Below are positions 1-15,700 of a DNA stretch of 64,000 nt, one piece after another (the first letter of the stretch is position 1; every line of letters starts with the position of its first letter). A program made the position numbers and the translations under genes. Below the pieces are notes generated by a model. That model saw nothing but the letters and a program-made list of their open reading frames with translations, was not told where the DNA came from and ran no database searches. The stretch comes from Planctomycetota bacterium (lineage in GTDB: Bacteria > Planctomycetota > Planctomycetia > Pirellulales > Pirellulaceae), in contig JAPLNI010000027.1 of assembly GCA_026692865.1 (NCBI GenBank), positions 124,001 through 188,000 of the forward strand, given 5' to 3'.

Positions 1-1019
1 TTGTACAGCGTGCTGATGGTACATGCTTGTATCACTTGGCAAGTGTCGTCGATGATCATGATTTTGATATTACGCACGTTGTCCGAGCTGTAGAGCATCT
101 TCCCAATACGCCACGACAAATCTTTATTGCTCAAAGCCTAGGTTACAAGCTCCCTGCTTACGCGCACTTACCGTACGTCGCCGAGCCTGGTGGAACATCA
201 AAGTTAAGTAAACGGAAGCTCGATCAGTATCTCAAGCAAAAGGATTTTGCGTCGCTCAACGCTCATGGTGCTTCGATCGCCAAGAGCATGAATATCGAAA
301 CGACGAAGGAAGCGTTCAACCCAGTAGTGACCGATTTTTATCAGTCAATTGGCTTCATGCCAGAAGCAATCCTGAACTACCTACTGCTACTAGGTTGGTC
401 GTTCGATGACTCGAAAGAAGACTTCACCATGGAAGAAGCAATTTGCTTGTTCACGCTAGGTCGAGTTAACAAATCGCCAGCTTCGTTCGATCCTCAAAAG
501 CTGGTTTCGGTTCAGACGCGATGGATGAATGCCCTGGACATAAAGAAAAAAGTTGCGATGGTGCTTCCGTACCTTCAACGAGCCGGTTGGGTCAGCTCGC
601 CACCGAATTGCGAACTAGGTCCACGACTTCAACAAATTGTCACCGCTGCTGGCGATCGTATTAAGGTTGCCGGAGACATTCTACAATTTGACGAACTGTT
701 CTTAGCAGATGATCTGTTCCATTTTGATCAAGTTGTTTTTGATAAACGATTGAAGAATGATCCAGTGGCTTGCGGATTGATCAAGGAATTTCGAGAGGAA
801 CTGGTCACCGCAGAATCATTCAATGCGGGACCATTGGAAGAACTCTTGAAGGCGTTCCTTGAAAAGCGAGCTTTAAAGTTCGGTCAAATTGCGGCTGGCT
901 TGAGAACCGCTATTACTGGCAAGGCAACGGGTCTGCATTTGTTTGACTACTTCGAGATACTCGGCAAGGAATCTTCGCTTCGAAGGATCGATAGAGCGCT
1001 GAGGCTCTGTGATTCGTAA
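1..1019 (+). CDS. gltX: glutamyl-tRNA synthetase, C-terminal part (5' end outside window)
   Basis: Charges tRNA-Glu with glutamate in the cytoplasm. The frame is open from base 3, so the gene starts upstream of the window and only about 338 residues are visible. The first codons read QRADGTCLYHLASVVDDH, the class I synthetase stretch before the second ATP motif. The KMSKS-type loop is seen as SKLSKRK (bases 198-218). The conserved region AILNYLLLLGW follows, and then the helical anticodon-binding part. The stop is 3 bases before the convergent end of the ydcF-like gene. The absence of the N-terminal HIGH half is only a window-edge effect. A non-discriminating enzyme that also charges tRNA-Gln cannot be excluded. 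Confidence 0.95.
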   Translation, partial: VQRADGTCLYHLASVVDDHDFDITHVVRAVEHLPNTPRQIFIAQSLGYKLPAYAHLPYVAEPGGTSKLSKRKLDQYLKQKDFASLNAHGASIAKSMNIETTKEAFNPVVTDFYQSIGFMPEAILNYLLLLGWSFDDSKEDFTMEEAICLFTLGRVNKSPASFDPQKLVSVQTRWMNALDIKKKVAMVLPYLQRAGWVSSPPNCELGPRLQQIVTAAGDRIKVAGDILQFDELFLADDLFHFDQVVFDKRLKNDPVACGLIKEFREELVTAESFNAGPLEELLKAFLEKRALKFGQIAAGLRTAITGKATGLHLFDYFEILGKESSLRRIDRALRLCDS

Positions 1020-1022
1020 AGA

Positions 1023-4606
<3,584 letters not shown>

Positions 4607-4750
4607 ATTTTGTACTCCCTAGTTGCCATCGGAACATCTCCTGCTCATTATAGTGGGAAGTCGAATCCCCTTCGCGCCAGTTAATGGATTTTTCCGATCC
4701 TAACTGGTTCCCGCCCTTGCCAACTCTCTCCTTTTAGGAAGCTGACACCT

Positions 4751-6400
4751 ATGTACTTTACCGAGAAAAGCAGTTTTTGTATGCGTTCCATCGCTCCTGC
4801 CATTCCGAAAACTTTGAAAAACAACGCTTCGAGAATCTCAACGAATCAAGTCGGTTGGGCTGGTTTTGCTGCACGCGTTATCGCCAAGATGAGTGCTTGC
4901 GTTATGGTTGTGGCTTCTCTGAGCCTTGGTAGCCAAGTGTTTGCAGACCTTCGAGTCCCAAATATTTTCTCAGATCACATGGTCCTTCAACGAGGTCAAG
5001 AAAACCGAGTTTGGGGACGTGGAGAAGTCGGAGAAAAAGTGACCGCGACTATTGGTGGACAAAGCGTTTCAACGCAAGCCGGAGCCGACGGGGCCTGGAT
5101 GCTGATGCTCCCCAAGATGGAAGCCGGCGGACCTCACACGCTTTCGATTAAAGGAAGCACCCAAGAAATCACGCTCAAGGACATTCTTGTCGGCGAGGTA
5201 TGGGTTTGCTCGGGACAATCGAACATGCGATGGTCGGTCAAGCAAAGCAACGACGCGGACATTGAAAGTCTCACCGCAAATTACCCAAAGATTCGAATGA
5301 TTAACTTTCCAAACGTGGGAACTCAAGAAACGCTTTGGACTCACGATGTGCCTTGGAAAGTTTGTACTCCTGAAACAGTTGGCGATTTTTCTGCAGTCGG
5401 CTACTTCTTCGGAAGACAGTTGTATGAAACGATCGGCGTACCAATTGGATTGATCAACAACTCTTGGGGTGGCTCCGCTGCAGAAGCGTGGGTCGACGGT
5501 AAGGATCTCGCAGCCGACCCTGAATTCAAAAAACTGATGGTCGAGTGGGACGCTGCAGTTGTGAAGAGCGAAGAGCAACTGGCAACCGTTATCGATAAAA
5601 AAGATGACGCATCCAAGAAAAAGGTTGCGGACATTCGAAAGCAGCTTGGTGGAAATCAAAGACCAGGAAATATTTACAACGGTGTTTTGAAGTCGCACTT
5701 GGGATACGGCATCAAGGGAGCTATCTGGTATCAAGGTGAATCCAATGCCGCGCGCGCTTACAAGTATCGGAAGTTGTTTCCTCTCATGATCACCAAATGG
5801 CGAGAAGCTTGGGGGCAAGGTGATTTCCCTTTCTATTATGTCCAACTCGCAGACTATCTTGCTGAGAGTGATCAGCCGATGGACAGCAATTGGGCAGAGC
5901 TTCGTGAAGCCCAAACCATGACCATGGATTCAGTGCCTCGGACTGGCCAAGCTGTTACGATCGACATCGGAGAAGGCAAAGACATTCACCCGAAAAACAA
6001 GCTAGATGTTGCAAAACGTCTCGCTCGTTGGGCACTCGCCAATGAATACGGAATCAACGTTCCGTTTCGAAGCCCGCAGTATGAATCGATGCAACTCGTT
6101 GATAACAAAATTGAATTGAAGTTCGCTCATCTTCCAGATGGATGGCGACCGTTCGATGTGAAAGAGCCTCAAGGCTTTCAAATCGCTGGAGAAGATAAGA
6201 AATTTGTTTGGGCGACCGCCGTCATTCAACCAGGCAACACAATTCATGTCTCCGCTGCCGAAGTTCCAAACCCGGTCGCAGTTCGTTATGCATGGTCCAA
6301 TAATCCTCGTTGCAATATGTATGCAAATAGTGGATTGCCGCTGACTCCATTCCGAACCGATGATTGGCCTGGAATTACGGTAAGTGCGGATGGAAAATAA
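4751..6400 (+). CDS. sialate O-acetylesterase (SGNH/SASA family), secreted
   Basis: Predicted to remove O-acetyl groups from sialic acids or other acetylated glycans outside the cytoplasm. A long charged N-terminus precedes a hydrophobic export signal at about residues 47-65 (ending SQVFA). Next come a beta-sandwich with NIFSDHMVLQR, the catalytic serine S157 in CSGQSNM, the block WYQGESN, and the Asp/His pair D411/H413 in KDIHPK. The start at 4751 has AGGAAG about 10 bases upstream. An internal start at the Met of residue 47 would give a more typical signal peptide, so the exact N-terminus is uncertain. It stands alone, facing ndh convergently. Confidence 0.9.
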   Translation: MYFTEKSSFCMRSIAPAIPKTLKNNASRISTNQVGWAGFAARVIAKMSACVMVVASLSLGSQVFADLRVPNIFSDHMVLQRGQENRVWGRGEVGEKVTATIGGQSVSTQAGADGAWMLMLPKMEAGGPHTLSIKGSTQEITLKDILVGEVWVCSGQSNMRWSVKQSNDADIESLTANYPKIRMINFPNVGTQETLWTHDVPWKVCTPETVGDFSAVGYFFGRQLYETIGVPIGLINNSWGGSAAEAWVDGKDLAADPEFKKLMVEWDAAVVKSEEQLATVIDKKDDASKKKVADIRKQLGGNQRPGNIYNGVLKSHLGYGIKGAIWYQGESNAARAYKYRKLFPLMITKWREAWGQGDFPFYYVQLADYLAESDQPMDSNWAELREAQTMTMDSVPRTGQAVTIDIGEGKDIHPKNKLDVAKRLARWALANEYGINVPFRSPQYESMQLVDNKIELKFAHLPDGWRPFDVKEPQGFQIAGEDKKFVWATAVIQPGNTIHVSAAEVPNPVAVRYAWSNNPRCNMYANSGLPLTPFRTDDWPGITVSADGK

Positions 6401-6449
6401 GTCGTCGCTCACATACGACCGACTTGTGGTCTTTGATTGATTTAAAGAA

Positions 6450-7742
6450 TTACTTCACCTGACTCTCGACATTCGTGATTAAACGAGCGGCTCGATTGCG
6501 AGTGAGGTAGTTCCAGAACCACTGCATGAGCACCAGTACTCGGTTTTCAAAGCGAGCAAGATAAAGAATGTGGATGAATAGCCAGGCCAGCCAAGCGATT
6601 CCGCCGCTGAGTCGAATCTTGCCGCTCTCGACAATCGCATGCGACCTTCCAATAGTTGCCATGTTTCCTTTATCGAGATACTTAAACGATTTGGAGATGG
6701 CTTCGCCCTTTAAGATGCCTGCTATCAATTCACCAACATAACGCCCTTGTTGCATCGCGACAGGCGCGACTCCTGGAAGTAGTTTGCCATCTTCCGTGGT
6801 AAAGCTGGCGGCGTCTCCGAGGACGAAGATTTCTTGGTGATCTGGAATCGCACACGCCTTGTCTACCACGACACGCCCCGCGCGATCCATGGCGGCTGGT
6901 TCGCCGAGCCGCTCTACGATTTTCTTACCGAGCGGCGATGCTTTAACGCCTGCCGCCCAAACAACCGTATGGCTATCGATCCGCATTGATTTACTATCCT
7001 GACTAACGATGACGTGATCATCGTGAATCTCAGTTAGCCGCGTATCGTTCCATACTTCGGCCCCCATATTGATGAGTGATTTCTTAGCAATTGCGCTGAG
7101 CGACTCGTGAAAGTTATTCAAGATCCCGGGACTGTTCTCGATAAGAATCACGCGAGCCTGACGCGGATCGATTTCGCGGAAGTCATTTTTCAAAGTGTAT
7201 TTCGCAAGCTCGCAAATCGCACCCGCCATTTCCACTCCGGTCGGGCCTCCGCCAATAACAATAAAGGTAAGCAGGGCGGTTCGTGCGGGGGACGGATGGA
7301 GGAGTTCGGCCGCTTCGAAGGCGGATAAGATTTTACGACGAATCTCCGTTGCATCTTCAATCGTTTTGAGTCCGGGTGCTAACGGCTCCCACTTTTCATC
7401 TTGACCAAAATAGTGATGCGTCGATCCCGGAGCGATCACAAGATAATCGTAGGAAACGGAGCTTCCATCTACCAATTCCACTTTGCGATCGGTTGTATTG
7501 AAATCAGCAACCTCGGCAAGCAGGACTTGGCAGTTCTTTTGTCGTCGAAAAATGCTTCGAAGAGGTGCAGCGATGTTGGCGGGGGATAATGCTCCAGTTG
7601 CGACTTGGTAGAGCAGCGGTTGAAAGAGATGGAAATTGCGTCGATCCAGTAGCTTCACATCAGCGTTCGCTCTCGCAAGCCCCCGCGCGCATGCTAAGCC
7701 AGCGAAACCGCCGCCAATAATTACGACTTGTGGACGATTCAT
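6450..7742 (-). CDS. ndh: type II NADH:quinone oxidoreductase
   Basis: Transfers electrons from NADH to quinone without proton pumping, at the inner face of the cytoplasmic membrane. 430 residues with two Rossmann nucleotide-binding sites: FAD at residues 6-20 (VVIIGGGFAGLACAR) and NAD at about 161-175 (IVIGGGPTGVEMAGA). The middle block FVLGDAASF belongs to the second FAD contact. The C-terminal about 60 residues (WLAWLFIHILYLARF and onward) form the amphipathic membrane anchor typical of the family. It is a single-gene unit. Together with the sdhCAB operon further right it shows quinone-linked respiration. Confidence 0.93.
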   Translation of the reverse strand: MNRPQVVIIGGGFAGLACARGLARANADVKLLDRRNFHLFQPLLYQVATGALSPANIAAPLRSIFRRQKNCQVLLAEVADFNTTDRKVELVDGSSVSYDYLVIAPGSTHHYFGQDEKWEPLAPGLKTIEDATEIRRKILSAFEAAELLHPSPARTALLTFIVIGGGPTGVEMAGAICELAKYTLKNDFREIDPRQARVILIENSPGILNNFHESLSAIAKKSLINMGAEVWNDTRLTEIHDDHVIVSQDSKSMRIDSHTVVWAAGVKASPLGKKIVERLGEPAAMDRAGRVVVDKACAIPDHQEIFVLGDAASFTTEDGKLLPGVAPVAMQQGRYVGELIAGILKGEAISKSFKYLDKGNMATIGRSHAIVESGKIRLSGGIAWLAWLFIHILYLARFENRVLVLMQWFWNYLTRNRAARLITNVESQVK

Positions 7743-8153
7743 AAACGAATTCTCTTTCAGTAAAGCTTTCCCGCTCGGAAGCCAGAAGCTACCGGTAAAA
7801 GACGTGCGTGATCAACCACGAATGGTAACACAGGTTGCCCGCAGAATGCTGTTAACAGTTCGCTCAACGCTAATTGATTTAAACCGTAGGTTTCGAAGCT
7901 AACCAACGGCAAAATCGCAACAGCCGCCTAGCGTCGGCCAAATGGCACTCACTTTAGGGGCTTTAGAATAATGAACACCGAACAAGGAATGTCGAATTTC
8001 GAACGAAATCACGTAACACTTCGTTATTCGACATTCCTTGTTCGATATTCGATATTGGTTTTCTAATTGCGCAGGAACTTCCACTAACGCGGCTATCGCC
8101 AGCGGCTCAACTCCAAATGTATTGACCGTCTGTCCTGCGACACAGGAAAATCG
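7743..8153. other. 411-base intergenic region with one inverted repeat
   Basis: It lies upstream of ndh and downstream of nhaD, both on the minus strand. I see no convincing gene. The one distinct structure is the long inverted repeat at 7979-8044. The stretch next to ndh should hold its promoter, but I cannot point to clear -35/-10 boxes. Confidence 0.6.
7979..8044. repeat. inverted repeat with 19-base perfect arms
   Basis: Left arm 7979-7997 (CGAACAAGGAATGTCGAAT) is the exact reverse complement of 8026-8044, with 28 bases between them that also pair partly. It has no run of T and lies about 110 bases past the end of nhaD. It may be a MITE-like or REP-like palindrome. No second copy was seen in this window. 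Confidence 0.7.
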
Positions 8154-9524
8154 TTACGTAAAGAGCCTCGATACCACCGCGTCTTGAGCAAGATAGACCA
8201 CGATACCCGACACGTACCCCAAGAACGCCCAAGGTGCGATCGTTTTGAGGTACCACATGAAATCGATTTTCTCTAAGCCCATGGCAGCAACCCCCGCAGC
8301 CGAGCCAATGATCAAGCAACTACCGCCAGTCCCCGCGCAAAAGGAAAGGAGCAACCAGAATGAGTGGTTCTCGGGAAACGTATACATTTCAATACCCGCT
8401 GCTACCAAAGGGACGTTATCGACAACTGCGGAGACTAATCCAATCACGATTGCGATAATAGTTTCATTCCCGATAGACTTATCAAGCCATCCGGCGAGCG
8501 CTTGCAATGTACCAGTCGCCGCTAGCGATCCTACGGCCAAAAGTATTCCAAGGAAAAACAAAATACTCGACATATCGATCCTTTTCAGGGCGGCCAAAAC
8601 GCCTGTCGATGATCTTGTCTCCTCGTCCATGGTATGGCTCACCAATTCTGACACGAACCACAGAACTGCCAGAGCCATAAGGATTCCCATGAACGGTGGC
8701 AGGTGAGTGAGAGCTTTAAAGATAGGTACGCTGACTAATCCACCGCAACCCAAGATAAAGAATAGAGTTCGGTGCCACTGTTTAATACTTTTGTCGACCC
8801 CTTCCTCCTGTTCGCTTTCAGAAGCGACCTCGAGTTCACCAGTCATCTTGCGGGAAATCAATAGCAGCGGCACAGTCAAGCAAGCGACACTTGCCAGGAA
8901 TAGCCCAGTCGCGGTCTCGACAGTTCCGATCTTATGCTTCACCCAAAGCATGGTAGTTGTCACGTCACCGATCACAGACCAAGCCCCACCAGCATTCGCC
9001 GCGATGATCACGATCCCCGCAAAAAATCTTCTTGTCTGAGTATCATGCACGAGCTTTCGAAGGAGCGAAATCATCACGATGGTGGTGGTCAAGTTATCTA
9101 ATACGGATGAGAGGAAAAATGTAATCCAAGCGACGATCCATAGAAGGGTTACTTTCTTTCGCGCCTTGATCAAATTCGTGATGATCGAAAAACCTTCGTG
9201 AGCGTCAACAAGCTCGACGATAGTCATGGCGCCCATTAAGAAGAAAAGAATCTGTGCAATCTCCGAAACGAACTCGGCGAGTTGCCCGTCGATCAAAAAC
9301 TCACGATTGGGAAACTCCGGATGCTCGTGCTCGGCGGCAAGTTTATTGGAGAACCACTCGGGGACACTTTCCACAGGTAGCATTCGATCAAAATCGAGTG
9401 CGTAAAGCGTCCAGCACAGAACTCCAATAAACAGCGCCGTTGCGGCCTTGTTAATGTGCAGAGTGTGCTCAAGAGCGATCACGATGTAGCCAATCACGAA
9501 AATCGCGATGATTGCAGTAAGCAT
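8154..9524 (-). CDS. nhaD: NhaD-type Na+/H+ antiporter
   Basis: Exchanges sodium for protons across the cytoplasmic membrane. 456 residues with about 12 hydrophobic segments. The N-terminal block IALEHTLHINKAATALF and the central conserved stretch SSVLDNLTTTIVM with a second NVPLVAAG half-site fit the NhaD branch of the ion-transporter superfamily. An acidic loop (EHEHPEF) follows the second membrane segment. Relatives include arsenite and citrate carriers, but the N-terminal signature favours NhaD. It fits a marine or brackish lifestyle. No partner gene is adjacent. Confidence 0.88.
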   Translation of the reverse strand: MLTAIIAIFVIGYIVIALEHTLHINKAATALFIGVLCWTLYALDFDRMLPVESVPEWFSNKLAAEHEHPEFPNREFLIDGQLAEFVSEIAQILFFLMGAMTIVELVDAHEGFSIITNLIKARKKVTLLWIVAWITFFLSSVLDNLTTTIVMISLLRKLVHDTQTRRFFAGIVIIAANAGGAWSVIGDVTTTMLWVKHKIGTVETATGLFLASVACLTVPLLLISRKMTGELEVASESEQEEGVDKSIKQWHRTLFFILGCGGLVSVPIFKALTHLPPFMGILMALAVLWFVSELVSHTMDEETRSSTGVLAALKRIDMSSILFFLGILLAVGSLAATGTLQALAGWLDKSIGNETIIAIVIGLVSAVVDNVPLVAAGIEMYTFPENHSFWLLLSFCAGTGGSCLIIGSAAGVAAMGLEKIDFMWYLKTIAPWAFLGYVSGIVVYLAQDAVVSRLFT

Positions 9525-9751
9525 TGCTCTCGATATCTCCTAAATGCTGGTCAATTTCGACTGAAAGTCGTAAATCTCAAGGGTGAACAGTCCAGCGGCA
9601 AGCCTAATCAAAGCCGTGTTGGTTGGCTAGTAGTCGGATGAATCGGCAAATTCTCATATTGTCTCGCCTGAAACAACATTGAATGGAGCCCAGATAGGCA
9701 TCAGAATTCGCAATTCTCATTGCATCTTGATTCAGTCGATACAATGCTCTT

Positions 9752-12700
9752 ATGCAACTTGTAAAACTCCCAATCGTGGTCCGTGGGGCTCGCGAACATA
9801 ATCTCCAAAATGTATCGGTCGAGCTCCCGAGGAACCGATTAATCTGCTTCAGCGGCGTTTCGGGAAGCGGGAAGAGCTCGCTGGCCTTCGATACGATTTT
9901 TGCCGAAGGTCAGCGTCGGTATCTGGAAAGCCTCTCGACTTACGCGCGACAATTCATCGGGCAACTTCCCAAGCCGGACGTCGATTTTCTTTCAGGACTG
10001 AGCCCGTCGATTTCCATCTCGCAAAAATCGACCGGTCATAACCCTCGCAGCACCGTCGGTACGATGACGGAGATCAATGACTTTCTACGAGTTCTTTTCG
10101 CTCGAGTTGGAACGGGCTTTTGTCCAACTTGCGATTGTCCTATTACAGCCCAAACACGCGATCAAATTGTCGAACGAATTTTGCTCCTTCCACAAGGGCT
10201 AATGTATTTGTTAATGGCACCGATCGTGAGAAATCAAAAGGGGGAGTATAAGGACCTCTTCGAAGATCTTCGCAAGCAAGGTTTCAACCGCGCACGTGTC
10301 GATGGTCAGGTCGTGCTCCTGTCGGACCCGCCTCAACTGACCAAGCAGCTCAAGCATACGATTGAAGTCGTTGTCGATCGTCTGGACCTCGCAACAAGTG
10401 GACGCTCGCGAATCGCTGAAGCAGTCGATACCGCCATTCGCTTGGGTGAAGGAACCTTGCTTGTTGTTGCAATGAACGGTTCGAACACTTCATCTCAACA
10501 CGCACAACAAAAACGTTCAGACGAATCGAGCCCCGAAACGAAGTCCACCAAGATTCGCTCTTTAAAAAAGAAAACATCCGTGTCGCTTGCAAGTTCGACA
10601 CCAGATACGACCGATCAGGCTTCGACTGCTGAGGCGTTGAATCGTGAACGAGTTCAAGAAGGCGTCCAAGAAATTGTTTTCTCCGCTCACTACGCGTGTC
10701 CTTCATGCGGGGTTTCTTATCAAGCACCCAGTCCGCAGTTGCTTTCGTTCAACTCACCCCAAGGCATGTGTAAGGAGTGCAATGGTCTGGGTGAAATTTA
10801 TACGTTTGATATCTCGTTGTTAATTGCCGAGCCAACCAAATCGATTCGTGGTGGGGCGATCGCACTGTTTGGAAAATGGACGCGCCTTTCTCGCTGGACA
10901 CGTCAGCAATTCGAAGGAGTCGCCAGAGCGATCGAATCGGTGTTGGAACTGAAAGAGAAGTCGTTCCTGAAAACGCCTTGGAAGAATCTTCCCGTCGAAG
11001 CTCAGCAGCTTTTTCTTTACGGGACCGGAGACCGGACTATCGCGGTGACGCTACGAGGCGGAAAAAATCCTCGTCGAGTCAACTTGTCATTCTCTGGAGT
11101 GGTTGCTCAATTGCGATCTGCATGGAACGGTTTCAAAAACCCTCTGATGCGTAAGCAATATGAGAAGTACATGCATCAGTTGCCTTGTACAGGTTGTTCT
11201 GGTCAACGGTTAAATCGTCAAGCAAGATTTGTTCGGATTCAAGCGACTGTCGCAGAGCCAATATCAAAATCGCCTACCAAGCAAGTAATCCAACGCAAGA
11301 GTCGAAGTCAGACACGCGCGAAGTCGCTCGACAAATCCAGCGTAGCTATCAATGCGATCGAGCCCAGCAGATTCTTGTCGCTTCCTGATGTTGGCCGATT
11401 GCAATTGGCTGAGGCACTTGATTTCTTTTCCAACATTTCATTGACTGAAATACAACGTCAGATAGCTACTGAAGCATTGAAAGAAATTTGCACGCGGCTG
11501 GAATTTCTTCTGGAGGTAGGACTGGGGTATCTGTCGCTCGATCGTCCAGCACCATCACTTTCGGGAGGCGAATCGCAGCGGATTCGATTGGCTTCTCAAA
11601 TCGGCAGCGGGCTTGTTGGAGTGACCTACGTACTCGACGAACCTTCGATCGGTCTGCATCCTCGCGATAACGATCGATTGCTTAATGCGCTGAAACGTTT
11701 GCGAGATCTGGGTAATACCGTCTTAGTCGTGGAGCACGACGAGGACACGATGCATGCGGCAGACACAATCGTTGACTTTGGCCCTGGCCCTGGCGTTCGC
11801 GGAGGAAGGCTGATCGCTCAAGGCGACGCGGCAACGATCGCAGCGAACGAAGAAAGCGTCACTGGCGGCTACATCAGCGGTCGTTTGGTAGTTCCGCAAC
11901 CTACTACACGGCGTGTCGGGAATCGTAAAACGCTTCGAGTAACCGGCGCTACGCATCACAACCTGAAGAACATTTCAGTCGATTTTCCACTTGGTTGTTT
12001 CATCTGCGTTACAGGAGTTAGCGGTAGCGGCAAAAGTTCGCTTGTGACCGATATCGTAACACCGCTTCTACGTCGCGATCTCAATGGAGCCGAAGATACA
12101 CCCGGCGCGCATCTAGAATGCTCTGGTATCGAACACTTAGACAAGATAATCGATATTGATCAAAGCCCCATCGGAAGAACTCCACGAAGTAACCCTGCGA
12201 CCTACGTGAAAGTCTTCGATGAGATTCGAGATCTTTATTCCAAGTTGACGGAATCCAAGAAGCGTGGTTACCTACCAGGAAGATTTAGCTTCAACACAGA
12301 AGGTGGTCGATGCGGGGCATGTGAAGGTAACGGAGCAACGCGACTTGACATGGAGATGCTGGCTGATCTTTGGGTCACTTGTCCTGTGTGTAATGGACGG
12401 CGTTATGATCACGAGACTCTCCAAGTCTTATTCAAAGGCAAATCGATTGCCGACTGTTTGGAAATGGACATTCAGGAAGCATTACTCCACTTCGAAAGTA
12501 TCCCCAAAATTGCCGAGAAGCTTCAAACGCTTCACGAAGTAGGACTCGACTATCTCAAGCTTGGACAAAGTTCACCAACGCTCTCTGGCGGTGAAGCTCA
12601 ACGAATCAAGTTGGCGAAAGAATTGTCACGGCGATCTACTGGGAAGACGCTTTATGTCCTGGACGAACCGACTACGGGTTTGCATTTTCACGACATTGCA

Positions 12701-15700
12701 ATGTTGCTGAAAGTGCTTCAGAGTTTGGTTGATCGCGGCAATACGGTGATCGTCGTCGAGCATAACTTGGACTTGATTCAAGCTGCCGACTGGATCATCG
12801 ATCTCGGTCCAGAGGGAGGCGGTGGCGGTGGTGAGATCCTGGCCGAAGGTACTCCTGAAGAGATTGCGTGTTGTAAACAATCGCACACGGGACGGTCGCT
12901 TGCGAAGTACTTTGCGGATCAGAAGAGTAAGCAGACTGCTTTGGCTGCGCAATTGAAATTAGCCAAATCCGCGAAAGTCAAAAAGCTGAAGGCGTCTGAG
13001 AAACTCAATGCGAAACTGAACGCAGATCAGCAGGCGAACATGCTTGCAAAGTTGTCTGTGCAAGAGTCGCTGCCGTTGGTGGTCGAAGGTGCTGGGCTCC
13101 ACAACTTGCAAGATGTGAATTTGTCGCTCGAGCAAGGGAAGATGACTGTCTTCTGCGGGCAGAGTGGAAGCGGAAAAACGTCGATGGCGTTCGATACGAT
13201 TTACGCCGAAGGTCAACGACGCTTTGTTGAAAGCCTGAGTTCATATGCTCGGCAGTTTGTGGGTCAGATGCCCAAGCCGATTGTTAAAAAAATATCCGGA
13301 CTGTCACCCGCAGTTGCTTTGGAGCAGCGTGCTCTTGGGCACACGCCTCGTTCCACAGTTGGTACGGTCACGGAGATTTATGACTATCTACGAGTCTTGA
13401 TGGCAAGACTTGCAACGATGCACTGCCCCGTGTGTAAATCGGTCGTCGGTACGCAAACCATCGATCAGATCGTCGATCACGTAATGTCGCTACCAGCCAA
13501 GACGCGTATCGCCGTTCTCGCACCGCTTCAAAAATCGGGAACCACCGCGGGAAGAATGGTCGATGATATCTATTTAGATTACCTGCAAGGACAAGGATTC
13601 GTACGAGTTCGAATCGATGGAGTCACCATTCCCATCGCCGACCGATCGCCTCTGGTCGATAAAGGGAACCATGAAATCGAAATCGTTGTTGACCGTTTAG
13701 AGATTCAATCTAAGGACCGTTCTCGTATTGCCGAAAGCATCGAATCGGGACTTGATTTGGGTAAGGGAACAGTCCGGATCGCGATCTTTAGCGATACTCG
13801 TCCCGAGCCGCAGTGGGAGATTCATACGCATTCTCTTTCCTTATCCTGTAGCTCATGTGGATTGTCTTATAGCCAACTCTCACCACATAGCTTTTCCTTC
13901 AACACGCAACTGGGTTGGTGCGAAGATTGCGATGGGCTTGGAGTTCGACTGGGAACCAATCCAGCAGCGTTCTTCGATGCTTCGCGATCTTTAGATGAAG
14001 GTGGCATGTTGCTTTGGCCGGAGCTTACCAAAGGAGTTGCCGCAGAGACGAGCAAACGAATGCTCAAGGCGATTTGCGAAACGACAGGCATTCGTTCTGA
14101 TGTTCCGATCGGATCGATGTCATTGAAAGAGAAAAACGTTCTGCTCTTTGGTACACAAGACCAGTCTCACCATGTCGATGGCTTCTCGTTTCGATTTCGC
14201 GGTATCTACCCAGCGATGGATATTGCAGCCAGGTCGAGCCCCACTTTGCGAGTGAGATTGGAATCCTACACAGCGGAAGTCGAATGTCGAACTTGTAATG
14301 GCTCGCGCGTTCGTCCGGAAGCTGCACATGCAAAGTTCCGCGATCAAACGATTGCGGATTTTGTGGCGATGCCACTGATTAATCTTCTCAGCTTTGTTAA
14401 CGACTGCAAACTCGATGAACGTGAGCGTAAGATCGCGGGCGAGCTGATCCGTGAAGTCCAGCAGCGGTTATCCTTCCTCGTCGAAGTAGGACTCGATTAC
14501 CTCTCGCTTGGTCGTGCTGCCAACTCGCTCAGTGGCGGCGAGTCGCAGCGAATTCGACTCGCAGCTCAGCTCGGTAGTGGGCTTTGTGGCGTATTGTATA
14601 TACTTGACGAGCCGACCATTGGACTCCATCCGCGAGATAATCATCGACTTGTTACCGCACTTCATCGACTGCGTGATTTGGGAAACACGCTTATCGTCGT
14701 CGAGCACGATCGCGATGTGATTTCTGGTAGCGATTACCTATGCGATTTTGGTCCTGGAGCGGGCTATCTAGGTGGTCGTATTGTTTCCAGCGGCACACCC
14801 AAGGTCGTGGGAGCAGATCCAGCGAGTGTGACCGGACCATTCATTAGTGACCGTAAGTCGATTCCGATTCCATCGAATCGCCGCGAAGTTCCGATGGCTG
14901 CGGGCGAGCTCTTTGACGATGCGAGTTACAACGTTCAGTATCCAATGCGAATCGGCATTCGAGGTGCACGAGCCAATACGCTCCGAAGTGTCGACCTGGA
15001 TATTCCACTGGGCGTTTTGGTTGCAGTGACTGGGCCAAGCGGTTCAGGAAAAAGTAGTTTGATTAATGACCAACTCTATCCGCTGCTTGCACGTGCCTAT
15101 CATCGCGCCCATTTTAGCTCAAGGGGTAATGAATCAATCAAGGGGCTGCCTGGGCTTTCAAAAGTCATACGAGTCGATCAATCACCGATCGGGTCTACGC
15201 CTTCATCCAATCCGGCCACTTACACCGGAGTCTTCGATACGATTCGTGATTTATTTGGCAAACTACCGGATGCAAAAGCGCGAGGGTTTACTTCTCGACA
15301 ATTCAGTTTCAATGTTCCTGGAGGTCGATGTGAAAAATGTGAAGGCGTTGGTAAGTGCAAGATCGAGATGCATTTTTTACCAGACGTTTGGGTTGAATGT
15401 GATGCGTGTCATGGAAAGCGGTATACATCGGAAACGCTCAGCATTCGCTATCGTGGCAAGTCCATTTACGACGTTCTGCAAATGACCATTGACCATGCCT
15501 ATGAGCTCTTCATCAATCTGCCGCAAACGCGTCGAATTCTTTCGACGCTTCGCGATGTGGGCCTTGGCTATGTTTCGCTAGGCCAGCCAGCACCAACGCT
15601 CTCCGGTGGCGAAACGCAACGCGTAAAGCTCGCCTCTGAACTTGCGCGGCCATCGACAGGCGATACGATGTACTTGCTCGACGAACCGACAACCGGGTTG

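Noticed and set aside
5069-5914. 281-residue open frame antisense to the sialate O-acetylesterase
   Set aside because: It runs fully inside a well-supported gene on the other strand, has no recognisable motif and no ribosome site.
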